DNA from: Hippopus hippopus
Taxonomy: Eukaryota > Mollusca > Bivalvia > Cardiida > Cardiidae
Direction of reading: 5' to 3'
DNA: 64,000 nucleotides
Assembly (NCBI GenBank): GCA_946811185.2
Contig: OX328104.1
Coordinates: forward strand, 12,101,918 to 12,165,917
Positions 21,521-33,639 of the stretch are shown one piece after another (position 1 is the stretch's first letter; the number at the start of each line of letters is the position of its first letter). The position numbers were made by a program, and so were the translations under genes. Under the pieces are notes generated by a model, which was given only the letters and a program-made list of their open reading frames with translations, had not been told where the DNA came from and made no database searches.

Positions 21521-22026
21521 ATGACAAATACAAGAATCAAATAACTTATTTCCAGCCACTTAAATCGCGAGTTCGTGTAAAAGAAAATATATATTCCACC
21601 ACAGCATCATTAAATAAAAATAAATTTAGTGAGTACTGTCTTAACTTAAATCAAATTTAAAACAATAATGTAGTTGTCAACTACACATCTATAACAACAA
21701 TTGAAGTCACAATTAACAAACTTCCGTTTTCATATTCTATTCTAGTTTTAATATCTTCTTTATAGCCTATCTCTATTTAAGTAAATAAGTGAAAAAGTAA
21801 ATAAATAAAACACATGTCGGTAATGAAACAAAGTCTAACAATGCAGTTTGAAAAAGAAAATCACTGTAAAAAATCCCAACCTCCTCAATCCACTAAGGTC
21901 GTACTTTACTTAACATGTTCATTGACAGAATACCGTAAGAGGTAAATACACGATGTTTTACGGTCCTGTCAGTCACGCTTGTAAACGTGACGTAATGATG
22001 GTGCGCGGCTCCTCACTGAGCACGTC

Positions 22027-22255
22027 TTAACTCTTTAGCAGACGACACAATTTTAGACAGGTCCAAATTGAAAGTATCTGCAGACGAAGAATTAAATGTG
22101 AATCAAATCATGAAAATTGTCTCGGAGAAGGTAGAAAACATTGTGAGAAAAGGAGAAAATGCTGGTAACCAGCATTTTCTCCCTTTTTCACAGTGTTTTG
22201 AAATGCCTTCTACCTCGTGGTCGTTAAATCTTGGGATTGTTTGGTATAGGGTTAA
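22027..22255 (-). mobile_element. family C element with intact TTAA flanks
   Basis: TTAACTCTTTAGCAGACGAC to TTTGGTATAGGGTTAA; the central palindrome GAAAATGCTGGTAACCAGCA is well kept (22144-22192). Confidence 0.9.
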
Positions 22256-22270
22256 GTAGGCTGTATCACA

Positions 22271-22471
22271 GAGACCTAGGTCCGTACTCACCTACCATTC
22301 TTCATTTCAGTATATGTCTAATTCTAGATTTAAGAAAGCAGCACAACTTCTTATTGGCTTCAAAACTATTTGGTTTAGCCATTCAGAAGTTGTGTTAGTT
22401 TCAAAATTAGAAAAATTCATTGGAATAAGACTAAGAATGTTCTGAAGAATGGTTGGGGAATACGGGACCTG
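22271..22471. mobile_element. family D element
   Basis: TCCGTACTCACCTACCATTC to AATGGTTGGGGAATACGG, with CAGAAGTTGTGTTAGTTTCA in the right arm. Confidence 0.8.
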
Positions 22472-22484
22472 GACACATATTTAC

Positions 22485-22667
22485 CATACATGCTTACCGG
22501 TATGACATTCTTAGTCTATTTCTCAAGAATATTCTTGACATTCGAAAATAACGCAGCTTCTGACTGGCTAAATCAAATAGGTTAGCCAATCAAAATTACG
22601 TTAATTTCTACATCAGAATAAGATTTAAATGTAATTTAGAATAGTTGGTTAATACAGGCTATTGAGG
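22485..22667. mobile_element. family D element, second in a row
   Basis: CATTCTTAGTCTATTTCTCA, CTTCTGACTGGCTAAATCAA and GTTGGTTAATACAGG. Confidence 0.75.
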
Positions 22668-22699
22668 GCAGTGTAGAATTCAGGTCTCCATTTAAAGTC

Positions 22700-22893
22700 G
22701 AGGCCCCGTATTCACCAACCACTCTAAAGAACATTCTTAGTCTTATCCTAAATAACTTTTCTCAGTTTGAAAGTAACACAACCGCTGATTGGCTAAAACA
22801 AGTAGTTAAGCCAATTCGAAGTTGCGTAACTTTCTTAATCTATATAGAATTAGACGCATAATGAAGTTTCGAATGCTTGGTGTATTCCGGTTA
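22700..22893. mobile_element. family D element, third in a row
   Basis: CCCCGTATTCACCAACCACT, CGCTGATTGGCTAAAACAAG and GAATGCTTGGTGTATTCCGG. Three copies in a row within about 620 bp form a cluster. Confidence 0.8.
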
Positions 22894-22994
22894 CTTGTAG
22901 TCTGATTGGCTGAAACGTTCTGTTGCAGGCAATTAGATGGCCATTCTTACATTTAGAATTTTAGACTGAAATGATTGATTTGATCGATGAATAA

Positions 22995-23050
22995 AGCAGA
23001 TCTGCAAATGCTTTCAATATGGACACGTCTAAAATTTTGTCTTCAGGCAC
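22995..23050 (+). mobile_element. family C end fragment
   Basis: ATCTGCAAATGCTTTCAATA and CGTCTAAAATTTTGTCTTC match the right end only. Confidence 0.6.
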
Positions 23051-23153
23051 ACGATAGTTTCATGAACCGTGTAATTGTCTGTGGAGATGCGGTCATTTAA
23101 AATGAATCATGCATTTGGCCTAGGACATTGACGGATATAAACCGCAATATTAT

Positions 23154-23388
23154 CAGCCATTCTCTGTATACAGGGGGTTTAATGCATCTGCAATAAGTAT
23201 CGACCAGGTCAGCCTGCGCAGTCCGCGCAAGCTCACCTGTGTCAAAACTTTTTGTTTTGCTTTGGTAAATGGATTCAGCCGGTTGTTAGACAAAATAGAT
23301 TTTATAGATACATAATTATGTGATTAACATCTTGGTATGATGAATCATTGAGATACATTAAGCCCCCTTTGGCCAGAGCATGGCTCTT
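23154..23388 (+). mobile_element. family B element
   Basis: CAGGGGGTTTAATGCATCTG, hairpin CAGCCTGCGCAGTCCGCGCA, end TTTGGCCAGAGCATGGCTC. Confidence 0.88.
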
Positions 23389-23557
23389 ATGTATCCTCTG
23401 ACTCAAACTAATTTGCCTGCAGGTTACAATAAATGATAGCATTACTGGTTGTAAAGGAGAAGATCGTTTTCTAGAGACCCTGGATTATGTTAACTGTCTT
23501 TGAATCAAATAACGATAAAACAAAGTTTTTATTTAAAACTAAATGGGAAAACTGTAT

Positions 23558-23700
23558 GTACATGTATGTATGTATGTATGTATGTTTGTATGTATGGATG
23601 GATGGATGGATGGATTGATGCATGGATGGATGGATAAATGGATTAAAAAGCAGGTAGGCTGAAGGACCGATGGATGTATGAATGGATGGATAAACGGATG
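23558..23700 (+). repeat. (TATG)n / (GGAT)n microsatellite
   Basis: TATGTATGTATG passes into GGATGGATGGAT with interruptions to about 23700. It produces a spurious Ser-Ile-His-Pro repeat frame. Confidence 0.95.
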
Positions 23701-24194
23701 AATAGATGAACGGACGCACAAGAGGGAGACGGACGGCCATGCAGATAAATGGATGGGTAAGTTGTTTGATAAATAATATAAAAATATTTAAATGTTCCTC
23801 GAAGAAAATATTCCTGCATAACATTAACAAACAAAAAAAAACTTAAAATAATCAGAGAGTATTTCTTTGAAAGCTCTAAGAATATTAGATGTACTTTTAA
23901 TTTAGGTGTAGAACAACATTCCGACGTCTTCGTAAGTTGTATATTTGTTGTTGATGGACTCAATGAGAGTGTGAGAAAGGGTAATCTGTGAAGCATGAGG
24001 GTAAAACAAAGGTCTTGGCTCTAACTGAAGCAATTTATACATCGTAGTTAAACATAATCACTTTTATCTACGACCTTTCTGCAGGCTAAAGTGATACGAC
24101 AATTTGATAAAAACGTACACCGGTCAAAGATGCTATCAGAGTGGTTTTGATGTTTCGAAAATATTTTGATCCGAGGTGTTGATAATGTCTAGCT

Positions 24195-24402
24195 TATAAA
24201 TCCTTTACAATCCCATACTTTAACGACACTCAGTAAGATGGCTTTTGCGCACACTTTGAGAAAAGGAGAAAAATGCTTGTAACCAAAATGTTTTCTACTC
24301 TTTCAAAGACAAATCTCGCCAGTTGAGGTATCTTATTTGTCGTCTGTAAGTGCTTTGAATTTGGTCCAGTTTAAAATTTTGTCGTCTGGTAAGGAGCCAA
24401 TA
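24195..24402 (+). mobile_element. family C element
   Basis: CCTTTACAATCCCATACTTT, GAAAAGGAGAAAAATGCTTG, TTATTTGTCGTCTGTAAGTG and TTGTCGTCTGGTAAGG; part of the palindrome is deleted. Confidence 0.75.
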
Positions 24403-24735
24403 TTAGAAGCCAAAATTGCTGTGTGAAACCTGGAATATTAACCTTTTTATTTCCCATGTAATCTATCAAAGACCCAATGGGTGTCAAAATAGACAATATC
24501 CATGTTTAAATGCATCATACCATTTAAAAGCATCGAGATGACAATCTGTCATTGCGCGGTCAGTCCAAGTGTGAGCCACTGGCAGAAAATTAATTTTAAA
24601 ACTTCGTAAAAAGTTGCTAGGTCGCTCTATCTTTTGTTCACTTTTAACCTGATTTTAAATTTTATTTTTCATGTGTTTCTTTTGTTTCACTATCACTCGG
24701 CTGAGGTTTAAAGAGCTTTTCTTGAGATTAAACCC

Positions 24736-24850
24736 TTGGCCTGTATTCAAAATCATTCTTAGTCCAATTCATAGTCTAATTCTCAAGAATCTTCTAAATT
24801 TCAAAGTAACACGATTTCTGATTGGCTACGCCAAATGATTGATGAATACG
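24736..24850. mobile_element. family D element, about one half
   Basis: GGCCTGTATTCAAAATCATT through TTCTGATTGGCTACGCCAAA, then a jump to GATGAATACG. Confidence 0.65.
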
Positions 24851-24888
24851 TACCAAGCTCATTTTTTAACACAACAGGTGCGTCTCTA

Positions 24889-25045
24889 GGAGCCGTGTGT
24901 AGCTCAGTGCTGAATGCGTTGAACTTGTCACAAAGAAGTTCCAAATTCGGTCCTTGCTAGTATTGTTAGAGCTTCACTGGGTACGGCACTGCAGTCCCCT
25001 AATCTAGTACCTTTGAAGCATCAGGTTTGGCTTCGTGATTGTAAT
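24889..25045 (+). mobile_element. tRNA-like SINE head
   Basis: GTGTGTAGCTCAGTGCTGAA has an A-box motif; AGTTCCAAATTCGGTCC is a degenerate B box. The following GGTACGGCACTGCAGTCC is of unknown family. Confidence 0.5.
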
Positions 25046-25405
25046 CAGTATTCTTTTGACAGTGACGAAAATAAAATCAAGCAGTACTGGAGTAGAGCTC
25101 AAATGGGTTTTTTTTTTTTTTAATGTCGTCCTAAGTAGGATAGACAAAAAAAAATTGCTGGTTGAAAAATGTTCCTGTGCATTGCATAATACCTATATAA
25201 ACTCTGATAGTAATTGGAAACAACATTAATTTATTGAACTTGATAAAGTATTAACGACTGGACAATTGAATTATTAAGTAGAATTTCCACTGACCTAACA
25301 TCCACAGGCGATACAGTCCATCACATGACGTGATGTTGGAAAGTTGAGTCCAAATCAGCCGTAAACTACCATGTATTCCATACATCGATTTACATATAAG
25401 ACAAC

Positions 25406-25668
25406 TGGCCTGCAAAACGCGAAAAGGGGCATTCGGACATTTGCGTAAATTGTCGTCTCGGATAAGCCTGCGCAGTCCGCGCAGGCTAATCCGAGACGGC
25501 ACTTTACGATTACATTCTATTTTGTTCTACTGTAGACTCGCGCAAAACAGAAAATAACACAAGAACGGAAGCTGTCGTCTCGGATTAGCCTGCGCGGACT
25601 GCGTAGGCTGATCCGGGACGACGCTTTACGCAAAATTCCGATTGCCCCTTTTCGCGTGTTGCAGGCGA
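25406..25668. mobile_element. family A element
   Basis: GGCCTGCAAAACGCGAAAAG to CTTTTCGCGTGTTGCAGGC; both internal GC hairpins present. Confidence 0.92.
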
Positions 25669-26070
25669 TATGTAGACAGAACAAGTTGTGACCGTGGAAC
25701 CTGGTCAAAATCCGAAGATGCACGATTACCATTTAACGAGGAAGATATCGGACACGTAATTCCATTTTGACCCACAATGCTGTATGGGCACCTCGGGGTC
25801 GGGGAAAATTTGTTTAGCAGTTGAAGTTTTATACAGCAGAATTCTATATGGTTTCTGCCTTAACTTAAACCTGTTTTAATCTAAAAGAAGGCTAGTTCCA
25901 TGGCAATGTAATAGAGGACAAAAGAATGAATTACATTTCAACTATAAACAATGTTTATTTAAAGTTAACAGTATACATGAAAACATTAATTTGAAACAAT
26001 TATGTGTTGACCCTGAAATGCCTTACTGTAAGATCCACTCTTTTAATGTTGTAGTCATGGAATTCGAAGA

Positions 26071-26101
<31 letters not shown>

Positions 26102-29100
26102 GTAGAATAAAACGTTTGTCCTTTTTCGAGGGCTGACAATAGAAGTATAAAGGCTGATAAGTTATTCATATAATTTTCGGATTTTTTTCAGAATTTTCCG
26201 GTATTTTGTAAATCGTATATTTCCAATATTTCCGTATAACTCGACATTTTTCGTTTATTTTTATCTAGTACTGATACATGAACATATTTTTTTAAACAAC
26301 CTATAGATACCTAACTTTGCAATTTACAGCTCTTTCATTACGTCTGAAGCATACCCACCTAGCAAAATTGCAGCTATAGACTACGGCTTATCCATTTGGA
26401 CACCTTGATGATGAATGTATAAATTCATGAAAGATGAGAGCATATTAAAATTGTGTTCACACAGTAATTCAAACTGGTGCTTTTTCATTTATTTTTGATA
26501 GTTATAATTAAAAACTCATATCCAGTTATTTGTTTGTTATGTATAGACCATATCAGGGACACGTAATTGCGTTGTGAACCTACCCTAGAGCAATGGGGAT
26601 GCCTTAATCTGCTAGAAATACAGATGGTTTAGTCCCTAAAACGCAGATTTTATTCAATTACTCTGCGTCAAAACCTTTTTCCTCCACGGAAAATGTATAA
26701 ACAGTTTCTTTATTCATGTTTTTGTGAAAACATGTTAAGATTTGGTAACAAAGTCTACTACAATCTTCCTTATCCTTAGTTTGAAATGGCATGTTGAGGA
26801 AAGAAATTAGTAGTCTCCTGAGATCTATTAACCGGTTACAAGTGACTAAACATTTCTTATCTCAATGTGCCATTTGAAACGAAGTTTCTTTTCGGATTTT
26901 TGCAACACTGACTCCAGTGGTTGTAGCAAGATTTACAAAGACAAATACTGAGTTTATTGCTATAAATAGATCAAAGGCACCATGCTTCTGGAACAACAAG
27001 ATTGATTAATAAGTGGTCAGAATAATTATAATGGTGCTTTACCTGGACAATAGTCTTCACCGATCAAAGAGAGAGGTGAATATGCTTATTGTAGTCTGTG
27101 TTGTAGAACAATGAGTATTATTATCAGTGGTTTAAGTCAGGTAAAACAAAACATGAAGTTTTTCAGTTACAAAAAAAATATCAGATGCAAGGTTTTGATG
27201 AAGACTCCAACCATGAAACGCTAGTATTTAAGGAGCATGACAACCCGTATTGCGGGGACAGCTGTAGCGTGTTGCACTAGCGCTTTTCGTGATGAAGCAG
27301 TCTTCAAGAATGCAGCTAAATCTGTTAGAAAACAATGGTTATGCTATCTTCTTAACAAACTAACGTACATGTATCAAAGCCAGAACTACACTGGTAGTAT
27401 AAAAACAAATTCTCAATATTCTCATTTAAGTGTTGTTACAATACTCACAAATTGTTCCAGAGGATGCCAGGATAAATTACTGTGTTAGGCAGTTGATCAA
27501 GTACATAGCTGAAGGTTATGTATCTAGTAAGTTATTTCATTTAACAATTTCATGTGCCCATATTAATGACAATGGAGTCATGCTGTAGACAACATGCCTT
27601 GCTGGAGATGCTTTACAAAGGTTTGATTTAGTAAAGCACAAGTTAAATGATCTTTATCAAGATAACAATTATGTACATTATCACATGAGAGTTATATAAT
27701 GAAGAACTATTACTATAACATTTCTATATTTCAACCAAAAAATGCTTAAAACTCCCCTATCTGTTAGGGGCGTGACAGAACTTTTATTTTTCTTTGCGAT
27801 CAAAACTTGGTTGACAGCCTATATTTAACACACAAAACACACACAAAAAAGTTTTATTAATAGACTTAATGAAGAAAATCAGTATCGATTTAAAAGTGAA
27901 GATATCATTTTGACAAGCATCTAGGTTTCCAGCGATCTTTTCTTTCTGGAACCTGAAAACTCATCTCTCGCATTCAAAAAACCCAAGTTAAAGGCGATTT
28001 GAAAGAAACATTGTAAAATTGATTGGGAGGATCCGGAGGAAAATTTCTACCGCTTTCATGTTATAAATTGGCCATTCATTACCATTAGTAGTAGTATTAG
28101 TAGTACTAGTAGCATTGATGATTAGATGGCTCATTTTAGGACGGAAAGTGGAGAATATCTATTTTATTTTTTCAAAAATGTTACCAGTACATACAGGTAA
28201 ATAGTATATAAAACGACAATACAGCGAATCATGGATTTCATAGAAAATATGAATTCAGTAAACATCCCATATGCAAGTGGTTGTATTTTTTTCTATTTCT
28301 CTCTCTTTTCTTTTTTTAAATTTCTGAATAGGCAATTTCAGAGCTTCAAAGAAAAGATAAACTTGTTCAAGAGCAAATCACAAGCCCTTCAATCACAACA
28401 CTAGATTCAAAACATGTTTGAATTTCAAAATATATTATTTGAAAATTACAGTTTAACAGCGAAGTAAAAAAGTACAATGGATTAAAATTTAGGTGCCAGA
28501 ATGAATTATTAATGGTAATTTATTTAAGTTCTTGTGTTTATAATATCTAAATTTACATGGTATTATATGTTTTGTGACATTTTTCAACGAGAACTATACA
28601 TTGTGTTTGAACATGTGAATTGTATGGCACGTCGTCTGATACAAAATTATGTTTTGTGCAAATAGTTAACATTCGATGTCATTCAGTATTTCTTGTAAAA
28701 TAGAAGAATGCATGTGAAGTATTATTAAATATGAATGGCAACATGGAAAAGACATATTTCATATTCCATCAATAAATGTTGTTATTGGCAGTGCGATAGA
28801 GTTATCTCCCTTTGAGCACTGCTCTGCCGATTTGGAAAGAAAATGAACATGTCTCGCAATGTACAACACATATTATTAAGTCAGATACGGAGCACGTAAC
28901 GCAGACAAAACATTAACCAACCCATAACGAGAAAAACAAACACTCGTAAAAGCCTGAATATATCTATCTATTTGACACTGTATGGCAATGAAATGTGCCT
29001 ATGTTAGTAAAGATAGTTGCATATGATTGCATTTCGTAAATATTGCCACTGATTTTTGCTTTCGTATTGTCCCGGTATTACGCTTTTGACTTGAAGAGTT

Positions 29101-29207
29101 CCACCTATGAGAATAAGAAGTGTTAGATTTTTGTGAAAGGTTTTCAGTCAATGAAATACATTTGAAGCTTTCAGTCGTCGCAGGCGATAACAAAGGTATT
29201 TTGCAAA
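25669..29207. other. repeat-poor stretch with no gene recognised
   Basis: Apart from a (GA)n at 26073 no member of families A-H was seen for 3.5 kb. No frame resembles a known protein; the 83-codon frame at 27237 has no recognisable motif. It could hold non-coding exons, regulatory DNA or simply unique intergenic DNA. Confidence 0.4.
26073..26102 (+). repeat. (GA)n microsatellite
   Basis: About 14 GA units. Confidence 0.95.
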
Positions 29208-29304
29208 CGGCATAAATCTAGATCAAACTGTACAGAACGTGCAGCCAGTTTGATTTTAGATTTATCCTGTCCGCTCTTATTTCAGCCGTCGACAGAGGTC
29301 GAGT
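29208..29304. mobile_element. family E-like element
   Basis: ATAAATCTAGATCAAACTGT and TTGATTTTAGATTTATCCTG pair around CAGAACGTGCAG; TCAGCCGTCGACAGAGGTCG follows, as in the copy at 62497-62684. Confidence 0.7.
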
Positions 29305-29371
29305 TTTTTTGTTTTTTGTTTTTATATATTTTATGCAGATAGGGTTGTTTTATATCGTGACTATTGACGAA

Positions 29372-29464
29372 GAGAGATTCCAGCTTTCAAATCTCCCTTG
29401 GCTGGGAAGGTTGGGTTAACGCAGCGAGATTCCAGCTTTCAAATCTCCCTTGGCTGGGAAGGGA
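29372..29464 (+). repeat. two-copy direct repeat, 51-bp spacing
   Basis: GAGATTCCAGCTTTCAAATC followed by TCCCTTGGCTGGGAAGG occurs at about 29374 and again at about 29425, identical over 38 bp. Confidence 0.92.
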
Positions 29465-29553
29465 GTGTAAATGTTCATACTATGGTTTGGGTCGTTGATG
29501 ACAATAATTATGCAAAATAACATTGTTTTGCAACAGATAACTGCTATGGATAT

Positions 29554-29804
29554 ATGGCCTGCAACACGTAAAAAGGGACATTCGGACATTTGCGTAAATT
29601 GTCGTCTCGGATCAGCCTTCGCAGTCCGCCCAGGCTGATCCGAAACGACACTTTCCGTTTTTGTGTAATTTTCTGTTTTGCGCAAGTCTACTGTAGCAAA
29701 ATTCTAATGTATTCGTAAAGTTCTGTCTCGGATTAGCAGTCTGCGCAGGCTGATCCGAGACGACACTTTACGCAAATGCCCGAATGCCCCTTTGCAAGCC
29801 ATAT
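29554..29804. mobile_element. family A element, right end shortened
   Basis: GGCCTGCAACACGTAAAAAG; the right end reads GCCCCTTTGCAAGCC, having lost TTTTCGCGTG. Confidence 0.88.
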
Positions 29805-29875
29805 ACAACTGTTTCATACTGTGGGTCTGTGATATAGATCTATTTAAGCATCTAACATAAGATGGCATTTACGTT

Positions 29876-30615
29876 AAAATTTTATTAAATTCTTTTGAAA
29901 AGAAAATATTTAGAAAGTCTCTGGGCGAGCTTAATAATCTTTTAGACGAGTTTTGTAAAAATCTTATCTGAAAATCTCACGAATATAACATTCTTTTTAT
30001 CATATAATAAATATACGCCAGAATATGCAATACCATTCACACACATGTGGGGATTTCCACGAATAAAACTCGACTCACTACTCTGAAATAAATAGAAAAT
30101 GACGTCACAAATGACGTCGTATAATTTATCTCATAACCTCCCTTGTTTTCAGTGTAATATACCCATTACGAATTTTCTTGTCTCATACACGTTTAATATC
30201 ACAATTGTATGAAGTCATTTTTGACGTCATTTTGTACGTATTCCATAGAAGTTAATGGGTTTTATGGACATCACCGCGTGTGCATCTATAGATAGTTTTG
30301 CATCTTCTTATCCATGATTTGTAAAATATCGTTATGTGATAAAAAGAATCTGACATTCGTTGGCGTATGAGATAAAAATTTTATTAAACTCGTCCAGAAA
30401 AAATGTTATTAAGCTCGCCAAAGGCTCGCTTAGTAACATTTTCCCTTGACTCTAATAAAATTTTATCTCAACGCCAACTCATGTCAGATCCTATATATCT
30501 CAAATGTGTGCGAGGTAAGAAAATTCGAAATGACAGTATTTCACTGAAAATAAGAGAGACCATTAGATAAAAGAAACAACTGATGCATGAGATAATGACC
30601 TTATGTCATTTTTCA
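29876..30615. repeat. large foldback element
   Basis: The inner arms pair AACATTCTTTTTATCATATA (left, about 29989) with TGTGATAAAAAGAATCTGAC (right, about 30335). The outer segments pair CTCCCTTGTTTTCAGTG and TACGAATTTTCTTGTCTCAT (left, about 30139-30188) with AGGTAAGAAAATTCGAAATG and CACTGAAAATAAGAGAGA (right, about 30511-30560). TTTTATTAAA...GGCGAGCTTAATAA on the left also recurs on the right. Several nested hairpins overlap. There is no ORF. Confidence 0.6.
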
Positions 30616-30928
30616 GGAAATTAATCGTAGGAAACAAGATATAATGGATTTGCGATTGTGAGACAGGCGAACATCGCTAAAGGGTCATACAGGAGGCACT
30701 GTGCTCAACAAACTTATCCTTCCAGTTGACGGAATAGTTATTTATAACCCATCTATGCAAAATCCTTTGCTTTAAATTGATACTTTGGAGACCTCGTGAT
30801 GGATATCCTTGTCCAGCATATCGGGAAAAGAAGCGATTGCTCACAATTTTGTTCCCGAGATATATGGATACTAATAAAAAAAAAGTACAATTTCTTTTCC
30901 TTCGAATTCATTGTTTAAGAGTAAAATT

Positions 30929-31181
30929 TGAACCATACTCTGTTAAAAGGGGGCCTAATGCCTCTCCGTGATGCATGCTACCAAGCTAGTCAGCACAAAA
31001 TCATGGATCCATAAAATCTATATTGTCTAAAAACCGACTGTATCATGAGGCAGACTGGTTCTTGACACGCAGAAAATTGACAAATAGAAAAAAAATAAAA
31101 TGTCTGCCTGCGCGAATTGCGCAGGCCGACATGGATTGATACGTTTTTCCATTAAGCCCCATTTTCACACAGCATGGCGCA
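30929..31181 (-). mobile_element. family B element
   Basis: GAACCATACTCTGTTAAAAG to CACACAGCATGGCGC; hairpin TGCCTGCGCGAATTGCGCAG. Confidence 0.88.
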
Positions 31182-31345
31182 TTTATTTTGGTTTTAGCCT
31201 GATCAGTTATCAGTTGACATCAGCCCAAGAAATTCAAGCTCTTGATATGCCAGGAATAACTTTCTAATGTAAATCAACCAGTCCCTCAATAAATCAATCA
31301 ATGATCAGAATGTCTATTTCTTTTATTACTTTTTATTCGTTTTCG

Positions 31346-31386
31346 ACAGTCTGTCTGCCTGTCTGTCTGCTTTTCTGTCTCCTTCT
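31346..31386 (+). repeat. CTGT-rich simple repeat
   Basis: CAGTCTGTCTGCCTGTCTGT and following. Confidence 0.85.
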
Positions 31387-31757
31387 TTCAATGGTCCGTT
31401 TAAGTAACTGTTTTAGTAAAATAAATTTAAGAAAAAAAACCACATAAGTAAGTCCTTGTGCACAACACTAGAGCTACTTGAACCTGTATCGAAATATATT
31501 GTGCTCCAGCTTTTCGAGGGCAATACAAATGTAACATGTTTAGATGATCAAAGTATTTCCGTCTATCATCAAGGGAGCTAATCAATAGTTCATCCACGTA
31601 TAATTTATATGAGAGTGTCTTACCCTTAAAAATTTTTCCTTTAAACTTCAGCTTCTGTTTCATAAGAAGGATTGCATTGTGAATATAACATTAAAACTAA
31701 TAACAAATCGAGAAGATTGCTATCTTAAACATAAATCAGTATAAAAAAATGCGTGTC

Positions 31758-31911
31758 TATGGTCCGTATTCACAAACCATTCTTAAGAAAATCCGTAACT
31801 TCTTACTGTCTAAACCAAATAATTAAGCCAATCAGAAGTTGCATTACTTTCAAAATATAGACTAAGACTAGGAATGAAACTAAGAATGGTTGGTGAATAT
31901 GGGCCCTGGAT
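31758..31911. mobile_element. family D element, shortened
   Basis: GGTCCGTATTCACAAACCAT to GGTTGGTGAATATGGGCCCT. Confidence 0.85.
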
Positions 31912-31921
31912 AACTTTATAA

Positions 31922-32184
31922 TGGCCTCCAACACGCGAAAAGGGGCATTCGGACATTTGCGTAAAGTATCGTCTCGGATCAGCCTGCGCAGTCTGCACAG
32001 GCTAATCCGAAACGACACTTTCCGTCTTTATGTAATTTTCTGTTTTGTACAAGTCTTCTGTAGCACAAAATCTAATGTAGTCGTAAAGTGCCGTCTCGGA
32101 TTAGCCTGCGCGGAGTGCGCAGGCTGATCCGGGACGACACTTTACGCAAATGTCCGAATGCCCCTTTTCGCGTGTTGCAGGCCA
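31922..32184. mobile_element. family A element
   Basis: GGCCTCCAACACGCGAAAAG to CTTTTCGCGTGTTGCAGGCC. It begins about 12 bp after the preceding family D element. Confidence 0.92.
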
Positions 32185-32334
32185 ATTATAACAAACTCTG
32201 TAACCGATCTTAGATGAATGAATTGTGAAAAAATGTGACGAAAAAAGAGAAATTCCCTATTACAAATTTTCTCAGCTGGTCTGCAACGCGAAAAAAACCA
32301 TCTTCAGGTGGCAATTTGGTCAAAAAAAGATATG

Positions 32335-32574
32335 CCATACTCTAGGAAACGGGGGTTCAATGGGTCTCTGTGATGCATTATACCATGCAATTCATCGTGT
32401 AATTATGGATCCATAAAATCCCGTGTCGAACAACCGGCTGAATTCTGAAGTAGGCTGTCCTTCGACATGCAGAAATTTGACCAACACCATCATGGTTCGA
32501 CCCATGTCAGCCTACGATGGGTCGATACTCTTTACATATGCATTTATCCCCCATTTCACAGACCATGGCTCAGA
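32335..32574 (-). mobile_element. family B element, hairpin decayed
   Basis: GGGGGTTCAATGGGTCTCTG to CATTTCACAGACCATGGCTC; only CAGCCTACGATGGGTCG remains of the hairpin. Confidence 0.82.
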
Positions 32575-32728
32575 TTTTTTTCTGCAGAGTTAATATTAAT
32601 CAGTCACTACTAACTCCCGTGTTTTAGATAGTACTACATATTTTCGGTCATCATGAGCCAACATTGGATTGAGATGTTCGTCCTTTCACTTTCTTACCCC
32701 CTCTTTTCCAATGCCTTAAAGGTCTATA

Positions 32729-32945
32729 TTGCTAAAGGCAGTGCTCCTACACTGTCCTGTGTTGCTCAATGTTTATGGTAGTGGATGCTATACAGAGGTT
32801 CCGGTTTTAATCCTCACCCGCGGTACCTGGATCTTCGTGGGTTCTGTCCTTAGGCAGGAGCTAAGCCTTGTACCCATGAAATACATGGCAAAGATAAATG
32901 AGCTTTCTAATATATCATTCTGGAGTGCGATGTGAAATAATTTAA
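32729..32945 (+). mobile_element. possible SINE
   Basis: GGTTCCGGTTTTAATCCTCA resembles a B box; CATGAAATACATGGCAAAGA is like the body of the SINE at 18612. Boundaries unclear. Confidence 0.35.
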
Positions 32946-33639
32946 AGCTAACGTCAGTAAGTTCGAGGTAACATGCCTTCCAGAGATGCATGAAAGATTG
33001 ACGTAAGGAGAATTGAAAGTATGTTTTTTTGTTACGACAGCCTTAAGTATCCCTGGAAGACGTTTCTTTACATACATTGTGCCCTGAACATTGTTTGTGT
33101 GACAAACAGGTTTGGGTTAGCATAAGCGATAAGCGCTTATACCAATAGACGCACTTGAATTGTATATACAACCATTAAACGCTTTTATCAGTGAGTTTGA
33201 TAACGACACTTGTCCTTTATGCAGACTACAAAATGCTGAAACTAATGACGTCTTGCGACTTTTGGAATGAGTCACCGAAACAGATAGGTCACCGAAACAG
33301 GGAGCGAGCTGTACAAAATCTTTACAATTTGCATATATGGAATGTTTCGAGGAGTGTACACGTATGGCGTCATATCCGGTGTAATTGTGTGATGATCACG
33401 TGGTCACCGTCATCTTCCAATTGTGCTGTGTTCTGTGATAATGTACGTAATGACAGATGATAAGAGTAATGTCCACCACTGTTTATTGCAAACTTGACCG
33501 CTGACCGCGACGTCTGTTGCCCTTCTGCCGGGAATTGATTTATCTTCTGAAATGAGAAAGTAGTAATACCATACATATTTCATGCTTTTGGTAGTTTATC
33601 GAGATATAATTGTGGATTATGGTTTGATATTCCATGGTT

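Noticed and set aside
23471..23830. 119-codon minus-strand frame with Ser-Ile-His-Pro repeats
   Set aside because: Produced by the (GGAT)n/(TATG)n microsatellite.
31427..31663. 78-codon minus-strand frame faintly like a reverse transcriptase YVDDLLI block
   Set aside because: Only YVDELLISS resembles it; no neighbouring motifs are present in any frame.
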